From: an uncultured Parolsenella sp.
Lineage (GTDB): Bacteria > Actinomycetota > Coriobacteriia > Coriobacteriales > Atopobiaceae
Length of the DNA stretch: 64,000 bases
NCBI RefSeq assembly: GCF_934660935.1
Contig: NZ_CAKUIH010000011.1
Span: 1 to 64,000, forward strand
Direction of reading: 5' to 3'
The first letter of the stretch is position 1. Each line of letters opens with the position of its first letter. The notes under the pieces are model-generated. The model saw only the letters and a program-made list of their open reading frames with translations, had not been told where the DNA came from and ran no database searches. A program made the translations under genes and the position numbers. Shown here one piece after another: positions 57,449-64,000 of the stretch.

Positions 57449-60316
57449 TCAGCTTGATCCTTGCGCCTGCGCGTTGAGCGACTTGGAGAGGACTTGGCCG
57501 GCAAGCCTTGCCGCAAGGCCGCTCACGTTGTCATCGTCAGAGCCCTCGACGCATATCGAAATGGCGAGCGTCGGGTTGTCATAGGGCGCGAATCCAATGA
57601 AGGTGGAGTTGATCTGACCGCCTGCGACCTCAGCGGTGCCCGTCTTGCCGGCCACGCGCGCGCCGTAGACCTGGGCCGCTACGCCCGTGCCGTTCTGGAC
57701 GACGTCGAGCATTGCCTCCTTGACCTGCTGTGCGGTCTCTGCCGTCACGGCCTGCCCGAGACTTCGGGGTTTGGTCGTGGTGATGGTGACGCCTTCGGGT
57801 GAGAGCACGTGATCGACCAGATACGGGCTCATGACAACGCCGTTGTTGGCGATGGCAGCGGCCACGACGGCGTTCTGCATCACCGTGGTCTGGGGGCCAG
57901 CCGGGCTCGAATGCTGGCCGACGGGCTGGCCGGCGCCCGCCCATGCGGTCTCCCACTCCGTCATCTCGGACGCGTCTGGCATGAGCGATGCCGTAACGTG
58001 GAAGTCCTGGCCCAGCGTCGTGCCGTAGCCGAAGGCCTTCGCGTAATCGACGAGGGTGCTTGCTCCAACGTGGACGGCTAGCTGGCCAAACGCTGTGTTC
58101 GAGCTGTGCGTGAAGGCGTTGCGAAGCGTGGTCGTGCCGAAGTCCTCGTCGGAGACGTTCGTGACATCGGCGCCCCCGATGTTGATGCGCGCGGGTGCGT
58201 CGATCGAACTGTCGAGAGTCGCCGCGCCAGAGTCGAGGGCGGCGGAAAGGGTCACGACCTTGAACGTGGATCCGGGCGTGTACAGTGAAGCGCAGCTGCG
58301 GTCGACGAGCTCGCCGCTACTGTCTCCGGTCGAGAGAATGGTCGAGATGTCGTTGTAGGAGAACGTGGGCGAGGATGCCTTTGCGAGGACGGCGCCCGTG
58401 GTGGGGTCGAGCACGACGATTGAGCCGACGTGCCCCTCGAGGGCCTCCTCAGCTGCTTGTTGAATCTGAGAGTTGATGGTGACAACGACGGAGTTGCCAG
58501 GTTGGTTCACGCCCGCGAGCGAATACAGGGCATTCTGCCAGTTGGAGTAATCTGCGTGACCGGTGAGGGAGTCGTTCATCGACGCTTCGATGCCTGTGGC
58601 GCCGTACTGGGTCGAAACGTATCCAACGGTATGGGCGGCGAGGCTGCCCTGCGGATACGTGCGCACATAGGTGCCGTCTGCCTGCTTGAGGGACTCTGCG
58701 AGCGTCACGCCGTCTGAGGTGAGGATGGCGCCGCGCTGCACGTAGGCACTTCTCGCAATCGTGTGGTTGTTGTTGGGCAGCTGCTGGTAATAGCTTGCCT
58801 TTATTACCTGGATATAGGTCAGGTTCGCGATAAGGGCCGCGAATAGCAACGTGAAGAAGGTCACGAGTAGGGTCAGTCGGTTGCCAAGTGCAACACGCCC
58901 CAGAACTCCGCCCTCAGAGGTGCCGAGGCCGAAGTGTGCCCGCGCGTGCTTGCCCTGCACGACCGGAGCGCCGCCAGTAGATCCGGGCGCCAGGAGCGGG
59001 GAGGGGCTTGCACTCGTGCCGTCGCCAGAGGGCAGTGCCGTGCGCCCCGTGCCCTCGTCGCCGGCGCGCAGAAGCAGGCCGATGACGATGAAGCTTGAGA
59101 GCAGGCTCGAGCCGCCCTGGCTCATGAACGGCAGGGTCACGCCCGTGAGGGGCAGAAGCTTCGTGACGCCTCCAACGATGAGGAACGCCTGGAAGGAGAG
59201 AGCCGTCGTGAGGCCAACCGCGGTGAACGCACTCATGTCGCTCTTCGCACGCGCCGCGGTGGTGAGGCCGCGTACCGCGAGAAGCATAAAGAGGAGCAGC
59301 ACGGCGGCACCGCCGAGAAGACCCATTTCCTCCGCGACGGCGGAGAAGATGAAGTCGCTCTTCACCACGGGGATGAGCGTGGGCATGCCCTTGCCAATGC
59401 CGGAGCCGACGAGGCCTCCGTCAGCAAGCGAGTAGATGGATTGAACGATTTGGAGTCCAGAGCCGGATGGGTCTGCGAAGGGATCGAGCCAGATCTGGAA
59501 GCGCACGCGGACGTGCGAGAAGAACTTATAAGAGAGAGCTCCGCCGATGGCGAGCAGTGCCAGGCTGACGAGGACATAGCCAATGCGACCGGTCGCGACA
59601 TAGAGCATGACAACGAAGAGGGTGAAGAACAGCACAGCGCTGCCAAGGTCGCGCTCGAAGACGACGACGACCAGGCACATGCCCCACATGACGAGCATCG
59701 GGGTGAGCATGCGCAGGCGCGGCAGCGTGAACGGGCCCACCTTGTGCGAGGACGCTGACAGCAACTCGCGGTTCTCGGAGAGATAGGCGGCAAGGAACAG
59801 GACGATGAGGATCTTCGCGATCTCGCCTGGCTGGAACGAGAAGCCGCCGATGCGTATCCAGAGCTTCGAGCCATAGATCTCCGTACCGAAGATAGCCGGC
59901 ATGAGCAGGAGCGCCACGCCGGTGAGACCGAGCGTGAACTTATAATCCGCAAGCCTGTCGAGGTTGGGGATGAGTATGAGCGTCGCCACCATGGCCGCGA
60001 CGGAGACGAACAGCCACACGACCTGTCCCATGGCGTCCTCGGGCGCAAGGCGCGTGACAAACGTGATGCCAATGCCCGAGAGGATGAAGACGAGGGGCAG
60101 TATTGCTGGGTCAGCTCCCGGGGCAAGCAGGCGTATGGCGATATGTGCCGCCACGAAGGCGACGATGAGGCCGATGGGCACCGAGAGCGTCTCGAGCGAA
60201 AGCTGCGCTCCCGTGTTCATGACATACATGGAATAGAGCAGGAGCACCGGCACGGCTCCGGCAATAAGCAGGAGGAGCTCGGTGGCGCGGCGAGAACCGC
60301 CAATCTGTTTGGTCAT
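57449..60316 (-). CDS. RodA-type SEDS polymerase fused to class B PBP (RodA-PbpA)
   Basis: This 955-residue polypeptide carries both peptidoglycan glycosyltransferase and transpeptidase parts. The N-terminal ~420 residues have about ten membrane helices and the SEDS motifs GLTGVALLLMPAIFG, FERDLGSAVLFF (with the conserved Asp), VGSGIGKG and AVAEEMGLLGG. A Pro/Ala/Gly linker (about 425-475) leads to another membrane helix (near 490) and a penicillin-binding domain: SxxK in YTPGSTFK (near 684), SxN as SSN (near 737) and KTG in GKTGTAE (near 892). In most actinobacteria these are two genes, rodA and pbpA. The frame is uninterrupted. GGAGG precedes the ATG. Confidence 0.93.
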   Translation of the reverse strand: MTKQIGGSRRATELLLLIAGAVPVLLLYSMYVMNTGAQLSLETLSVPIGLIVAFVAAHIAIRLLAPGADPAILPLVFILSGIGITFVTRLAPEDAMGQVVWLFVSVAAMVATLILIPNLDRLADYKFTLGLTGVALLLMPAIFGTEIYGSKLWIRIGGFSFQPGEIAKILIVLFLAAYLSENRELLSASSHKVGPFTLPRLRMLTPMLVMWGMCLVVVVFERDLGSAVLFFTLFVVMLYVATGRIGYVLVSLALLAIGGALSYKFFSHVRVRFQIWLDPFADPSGSGLQIVQSIYSLADGGLVGSGIGKGMPTLIPVVKSDFIFSAVAEEMGLLGGAAVLLLFMLLAVRGLTTAARAKSDMSAFTAVGLTTALSFQAFLIVGGVTKLLPLTGVTLPFMSQGGSSLLSSFIVIGLLLRAGDEGTGRTALPSGDGTSASPSPLLAPGSTGGAPVVQGKHARAHFGLGTSEGGVLGRVALGNRLTLLVTFFTLLFAALIANLTYIQVIKASYYQQLPNNNHTIARSAYVQRGAILTSDGVTLAESLKQADGTYVRTYPQGSLAAHTVGYVSTQYGATGIEASMNDSLTGHADYSNWQNALYSLAGVNQPGNSVVVTINSQIQQAAEEALEGHVGSIVVLDPTTGAVLAKASSPTFSYNDISTILSTGDSSGELVDRSCASLYTPGSTFKVVTLSAALDSGAATLDSSIDAPARINIGGADVTNVSDEDFGTTTLRNAFTHSSNTAFGQLAVHVGASTLVDYAKAFGYGTTLGQDFHVTASLMPDASEMTEWETAWAGAGQPVGQHSSPAGPQTTVMQNAVVAAAIANNGVVMSPYLVDHVLSPEGVTITTTKPRSLGQAVTAETAQQVKEAMLDVVQNGTGVAAQVYGARVAGKTGTAEVAGGQINSTFIGFAPYDNPTLAISICVEGSDDDNVSGLAARLAGQVLSKSLNAQAQGSS

Positions 60317-60317
60317 G

Positions 60318-61685
60318 CTACGCGCCTCCTTCGGCACCTGTGGTCACTACATCTGCTCCGGTTTCCGCAGCTTCTGGGCCGGATGCCCCGAGGGTGCTTC
60401 CAACTGCGCCGTCCGTACTGTCAGATTGCGCGTCGTCCGCGGCCTTTTGAGCCTTGGCGCGCGCTTCTTCAATCTGGGTCTGGTAGGCCTGGACCGTGGT
60501 TAGCGCGTCGTCTCTACTAGCAACTGGGATGCCAGCAGCGAGCTGGTGCTGGGTCGACTCGGGGAGGTCGGCGATGCTCACCTGGGTACTCTCCTCGAGA
60601 CTCGAGAGCGGAATCCCGAAGGCGCTGCTATGGATGCCCTGGTAAATACCCACTCGCCCGCCGTCTGCGCCGATATACCAAGAGGAGCGGATAAAAAACC
60701 CGAGCGCGATGGACAGAACGACGGCGAGCCCCAGCAACACCGCGAGCCAACCAAGTACTGCCCGGCGCCGCGCCAGACGGCGAGCCTCCTCGCGCCCGTC
60801 ACTTACGACATCGACGACGATGACGGACACGTTGTCATGGCCACCGGCTTCAAGCGCGGCAGCGACGAGCTGGTCCGTGCAGTCGATGGGCGTCGCCGAA
60901 GAAACGGAGAGAAGCTCGATTTGGGCGTCGGGAATCATGGAGGAGAGGCCGTCGGAGCAGAGGATGATGCGGTCCCCGCGCTCGATATCGAGTGAGAAGT
61001 GATCCGCGTACATGTCTGGGTCGGAGCCGAGAGCTCGAGTGATGATGGAGCGCGAGGGGTGTACGCGAGCTTCGTCCGCCGTAATCTCTCCAGCGTCGAC
61101 GAGTTCCTCGACGTACGAGTGGTCATGCGTGAGGCGCACGAGGGTGCCGGCGCGCAGGAGGTAGATGCGCGAGTCGCCCACGTGCGCGATGGCCATCTTG
61201 GTGCCCTCGATGATGCAGCAGGTTGCGGTGCATCCCATGCCAGGCTTGCCCTCGCCGTTCGCTGCCCCCTGGATGACGGCTTCGTTCGCTGCCTCGATGG
61301 CGGCGCCAAGCAGTGTGTCATCAGCGTGTTCCGGGGCATGGCTGGCGATGGTGCGAACCGCGATGGAACTTGCGACTTCGCCCGCGGCGTGTCCACCCAT
61401 GCCATCGCAAACGCCAAAGAGCGGATTCCTTACGAGGTAGGAGTCTTCGTTGTGGCCGCGTACGAGGCCCACGTCCGTGCGCCCCGCCCAGGAAAGGCGT
61501 GTATCGGCACCCATTTCGAGGCCCGCACCGGGACGAGAGTCGAGGTCGAATGCCGGCGCGTGTGGGTCATGGGTATCGTGACGGCGATGCGCGCGAAGAT
61601 GGGGCCCGCCATGGCCGATGTGGCCAACGAGGGGCAAGGGGCCCGTCGAGCCCAGGGGATTATTGTGTCCGAGAGCGGAGCTCAT
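60318..61685 (-). CDS. pstP: PP2C-type serine/threonine phosphatase PstP
   Basis: This is a 455-residue membrane phosphatase that reverses PknB-type phosphorylation. The PP2C motifs are GLVRGHNEDSYL, GVCDGMGGHAAGEVAS, AIAHVGDSRIYLLR, LCSDGLSSMI and GGHDNVSVIVV. A hydrophobic helix follows (about 315-335, LGWLAVLLGLAVVLSIALGFF). The extracytoplasmic C-terminus is Ala/Gly-rich. The start at 61685 forms an ATGA overlap with fhaB. Residues 1-60 are unusually rich in His, Gly and Pro before the catalytic domain. Confidence 0.93.
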   Translation of the reverse strand: MSSALGHNNPLGSTGPLPLVGHIGHGGPHLRAHRRHDTHDPHAPAFDLDSRPGAGLEMGADTRLSWAGRTDVGLVRGHNEDSYLVRNPLFGVCDGMGGHAAGEVASSIAVRTIASHAPEHADDTLLGAAIEAANEAVIQGAANGEGKPGMGCTATCCIIEGTKMAIAHVGDSRIYLLRAGTLVRLTHDHSYVEELVDAGEITADEARVHPSRSIITRALGSDPDMYADHFSLDIERGDRIILCSDGLSSMIPDAQIELLSVSSATPIDCTDQLVAAALEAGGHDNVSVIVVDVVSDGREEARRLARRRAVLGWLAVLLGLAVVLSIALGFFIRSSWYIGADGGRVGIYQGIHSSAFGIPLSSLEESTQVSIADLPESTQHQLAAGIPVASRDDALTTVQAYQTQIEEARAKAQKAADDAQSDSTDGAVGSTLGASGPEAAETGADVVTTGAEGGA

Positions 61686-62095
61686 CGACGGCTCACCCTC
61701 ATGACCACGTCTCCAACCTGCACTTCGTCGCCGTCACGCAGGGTGACGGGATCGAGGATGAGGCGGCCGTTCACAAGCGTGCCGTTTGTGGAGTGAAGGT
61801 CTTCGAGTACGAGTGCGGGCCCCTGCAGGGTGAAGCGGGCGTGGGTGGAGGAGACGATTGGCTCGGCGATGACGATGTCGCTCGAGGGCGATCGACCGAT
61901 GACGACGGGGCCGAGCATGTCTACGTGGAGGCCGCGAAGCTGGCGCGGGCCCTTGTCCACGTCGACACACCAGATTGCCGGGTCCTTGCGCTGGCCCCTG
62001 ACGAGGCCGATTCCCGTTTTCATAACGACGAACAGGAACAGGTAGAGAACCACGACGAGGGCAATGCGCCCCATGAACAGGACGAGGTCGATCAT
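61682..62095 (-). CDS. FHA-domain protein FhaB-like
   Basis: This is a 137-residue protein with an N-terminal membrane helix (IALVVVLYLFLFVV) and a C-terminal FHA domain that binds phosphothreonine (VVIGRSPSSDI, STHARF, LEDLHSTNGTLVNG). In actinobacteria FhaB/FipA is a substrate of PknB and acts in division and envelope synthesis. GGAG precedes the ATG. It lies between fhaA and pstP with a one-base gap to the first and an ATGA overlap with the second. Confidence 0.9.
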   Translation of the reverse strand: MIDLVLFMGRIALVVVLYLFLFVVMKTGIGLVRGQRKDPAIWCVDVDKGPRQLRGLHVDMLGPVVIGRSPSSDIVIAEPIVSSTHARFTLQGPALVLEDLHSTNGTLVNGRLILDPVTLRDGDEVQVGDVVMRVSRR

Positions 62096-62096
62096 A

Positions 62097-63254
62097 TTAG
62101 TTCTCCCTGAACTCGAGGTTCGTGAGACCCAGAGTGATCAGGTCGCCGTCGCGAAGCGAGCACTCGTCGATGTCCACGTCGTTTACGAGCGTGCCATTGG
62201 TCGAGTTGAGGTCGCGAATGCGCCAAGTCTGGCCGTCAAAGGAAAGCTCTGCGTGCGAGCGAGAGACATTGGGGTCGTGAATCACGATGCCGCCCGCGGA
62301 ACGCTCGCGGCCGATGACAGTGCGCGGCGCGCTCGCCGTGAAGGTGCGGCCAGACTTGCGATCGATGAGCAGGCACGCTGCGGGGTTGGCTGCGGGTGCG
62401 GGAGCCGCCGGTGCCACGCGGACCGTCTGGGGTGCGGGCTGCGGAGCAGCGTATGCCTGATGCGGGGCGGCGGCGCCGGGGATGGCCCGGGCGGCTGCGC
62501 CTGCGGCGAAGCCGGCAGCTGCCGCGGGAACGGCGGAAGCCGCGGATGCCGGGGTGGCTGCGGCGACGGGGGCAGGCGCGGCGACGGGAGCCATGGGTGT
62601 CGGCGCCTGGGAAGCACGGCTGCCCACGAGGGGCACGTTCTGATACTGACGCGCAGCACGGCCCTGGGCGAAGAAGGCGTCCTCCGCCTCGAGAACCGCC
62701 TCCTGCGGCATTACGTCGAGGCCGCTCTCCATGTTGGAGAGGGGTGCCGCCTGAGGCTGGGGCTGGGGGATGGGACGCATCCCGGGTGTCTGGGCGCGCG
62801 AGCTTGCGGCCCCGCCGAGGCCGCCATCAAGGGAAGAGTCCGCGCCAAGGAAGCGGGCCTCCTCCTCGCGAAGACGGTTGAGGGTGCCGGCATCGACGTT
62901 TTCGGCGAAGACGGAGAAGCGGCCGCTCTTGAGAGAGGGATCCGCCATAAAGCGAACGACGGGCTTGCCAACGAAGACGTAGCCCTTGCCCTGTGCCTGC
63001 CCCTCGATGAACTGGGAGGTTTCCTTGGTGAGCTGTGCGTAAAGCGGACGCATCGTGATGTCGTCCTCGCTGGAGATGAGGATAGTGTAGAGAGCCGGCG
63101 CGGTGTCAACGCCGTTGATGACGAAGGTCTCCGCCTCCATCTCGCGCGCGGCCTTCTTGGCAAGCTTCTTGAAGGAGAAGGGGGCGGTGACGCCCTGCGT
63201 GGTGGCGCCAAAGAGGCTACCCACGCGCTGCTCGAAGACGTTCAGAAAGTTCAC
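62097..63254 (-). CDS. FHA-domain protein FhaA-like (DUF3662)
   Basis: This is a 385-residue cytosolic protein. The N-terminal DUF3662-type domain (about residues 1-120, with FLNVFEQRVGSLFG and ADPSLKSGRFSVF) is followed by a long Ala/Pro-rich disordered region (about 130-285). A C-terminal FHA domain follows (TVIGRERSAGGIVIHDPNVSRSHAEL and LNSTNGTLVND). Phosphopeptide binding links PknB to cell-wall enzymes in relatives. GGAGG is nine bases before the GTG at 63254 but directly against the ATG at 63263, so GTG is preferred though ATG cannot be excluded. Confidence 0.88.
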   Translation of the reverse strand: MNFLNVFEQRVGSLFGATTQGVTAPFSFKKLAKKAAREMEAETFVINGVDTAPALYTILISSEDDITMRPLYAQLTKETSQFIEGQAQGKGYVFVGKPVVRFMADPSLKSGRFSVFAENVDAGTLNRLREEEARFLGADSSLDGGLGGAASSRAQTPGMRPIPQPQPQAAPLSNMESGLDVMPQEAVLEAEDAFFAQGRAARQYQNVPLVGSRASQAPTPMAPVAAPAPVAAATPASAASAVPAAAAGFAAGAAARAIPGAAAPHQAYAAPQPAPQTVRVAPAAPAPAANPAACLLIDRKSGRTFTASAPRTVIGRERSAGGIVIHDPNVSRSHAELSFDGQTWRIRDLNSTNGTLVNDVDIDECSLRDGDLITLGLTNLEFREN

Positions 63255-63255
63255 G

Positions 63256-64000
63256 TCACTCATCCTCCCAGGTGTCGGACACAGGGCCCAGGGTCATGAT
63301 TGAAATGCTCATAAGTATTAGACAGACTAGCGCAACTGCGATGTCGCAAATGGACGGCGTGGTCCATAACCCACCATTCTCCACTCTGGCAGAGAAGACG
63401 AGGGTCGCTATGAGGATGGCGCAGCAGGTCACTTGGGCGGCAGCGCACGCCGCGTTGGAGCGCCGCTTCGAAATGAGAGCGCAGGCCAGAGAGGCACCGG
63501 CGCAGCCAACTGCCATGAGCCACGAGCTGCCGCTCGTGACCGTTCTACCAACCGCCGAGGCGAACGACGCCCCGTCGCTTGAAGCAAGCGCTGACGTCAA
63601 GAACATGGCGAGGACTCCTCCGAGGGCCGAGGTCGCAGCTGCCGGGAGCGGTGACAGGCACGCGCCGGCAAGGGCGGCGCTTCCCACCGGGGATCCAGTG
63701 GCGCAGCCTAGAAGCAGCGCGGCGTGCGAAAGCCTGCTTGCGGGGCTTACGTGCGTCTGCCAGAGATAGAGCGCCGCGCCGGCTAGCGCTGCGATGAGGA
63801 ATGCCGGGGAGTATGCGCCGGGGGTCACAAGCGTTATCACGTAGACGAGCGTGGTGAACGTCCCTCCGGCTGCGGGCAATGCCGCCGAGAACGCAGCCGG
63901 AACAAGTGTCGATGCCGCGGCCAGTGGCATCGACTCAATGTTGAGCCCGATGAGGCGCGCTATCGCCGGAATGCAGCGAAGGCAGACGGCGCCCGAAACG
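63256..64000 (-). CDS. Partial polytopic membrane protein (runs off window)
   Basis: The frame is open to the window edge, so only the last ~247 residues are visible. They contain about five to six hydrophobic helices rich in Ala, Gly and Leu, and a CLRC motif close to the edge. The stop codon overlaps the fhaA start region. No domain was recognised; it precedes fhaA in the same operon and may be the C-terminal membrane part of a larger envelope protein. Confidence 0.75.
   Translation of the reverse strand, partial: VSGAVCLRCIPAIARLIGLNIESMPLAAASTLVPAAFSAALPAAGGTFTTLVYVITLVTPGAYSPAFLIAALAGAALYLWQTHVSPASRLSHAALLLGCATGSPVGSAALAGACLSPLPAAATSALGGVLAMFLTSALASSDGASFASAVGRTVTSGSSWLMAVGCAGASLACALISKRRSNAACAAAQVTCCAILIATLVFSARVENGGLWTTPSICDIAVALVCLILMSISIMTLGPVSDTWEDE

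Overview
The window looks like the chromosomal replication-origin region of a high-GC Coriobacteriia member (Olsenella/Collinsella/Atopobium-like). The evidence is the actinobacterial order dnaA-dnaN-recF-dciA-gyrB-gyrA on one side of the origin and rpmH-rnpA-yidD-yidC-jag-rsmG-parA-parB on the other, an actinobacterial FHA/PstP/RodA-PbpA/PknB cell-envelope operon, and a polytopic membrane LuxR regulator of the kind common in Coriobacteriia. The genus is inferred from recognition, not from a search.

Layout. 0-2.7 kb: a three-hairpin array, typA and an unknown gene. 2.9-12.1 kb: a 2,484-residue sortase-anchored von Willebrand/pilin-repeat adhesin and a membrane LuxR regulator. 12.3-13.4 kb: tRNA-Ala, tRNA-Ile, a bifunctional-nuclease-family gene and a long palindrome. 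13.4-23 kb: gyrA, gyrB, dciA, recF, dnaN and dnaA, all minus. 23-24.8 kb: the origin, with an ATPase/winged-helix gene inserted between two clusters of variant DnaA boxes. 24.8-30.1 kb: rpmH to parB on the plus strand, with two perfect parS sites. 30.2-41.7 kb: rlmN, ddl, an exonuclease-DinG helicase, a PafB/PafC-like WYL pair, a membrane-anchored coiled-coil protein and a degenerate M28 peptidase-like membrane protein. 41.7-45.6 kb: a class B sortase operon with four exported partners. 46-55.4 kb: tRNA-Gly, an M29 aminopeptidase, tRNA-Lys, purB, a TSCPD protein, a Tat lipoprotein, a two-component system, purC, a small membrane protein and tRNA-Arg. 55.5-64 kb: an envelope operon (membrane protein, fhaA, fhaB, pstP, fused RodA-PbpA, pknB).

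How it fits together. Genes diverge from the origin near 21-25 kb, so most core genes lie on the leading strand. DnaA, ParA/ParB/parS, gyrase, DciA and RecF cover initiation, segregation, supercoiling, helicase loading and repair. The 55-64 kb operon couples Ser/Thr kinase signalling to a peptidoglycan polymerase/transpeptidase made as one polypeptide.

The most interesting points are: (1) the origin boxes share a TCAACA core instead of TCCACA, and the DnaA recognition helix differs from E. coli at the matching place; (2) an orphan HATPase/winged-helix protein sits inside the origin; (3) a SEDS-bPBP fusion; (4) a sortase B mini-cluster with a tiny anchored peptide and a terminator hairpin embedded in the sortase active-site codons. 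No computation was run. Residue positions in long proteins are approximate, and start codons were chosen by eye from Shine-Dalgarno placement.
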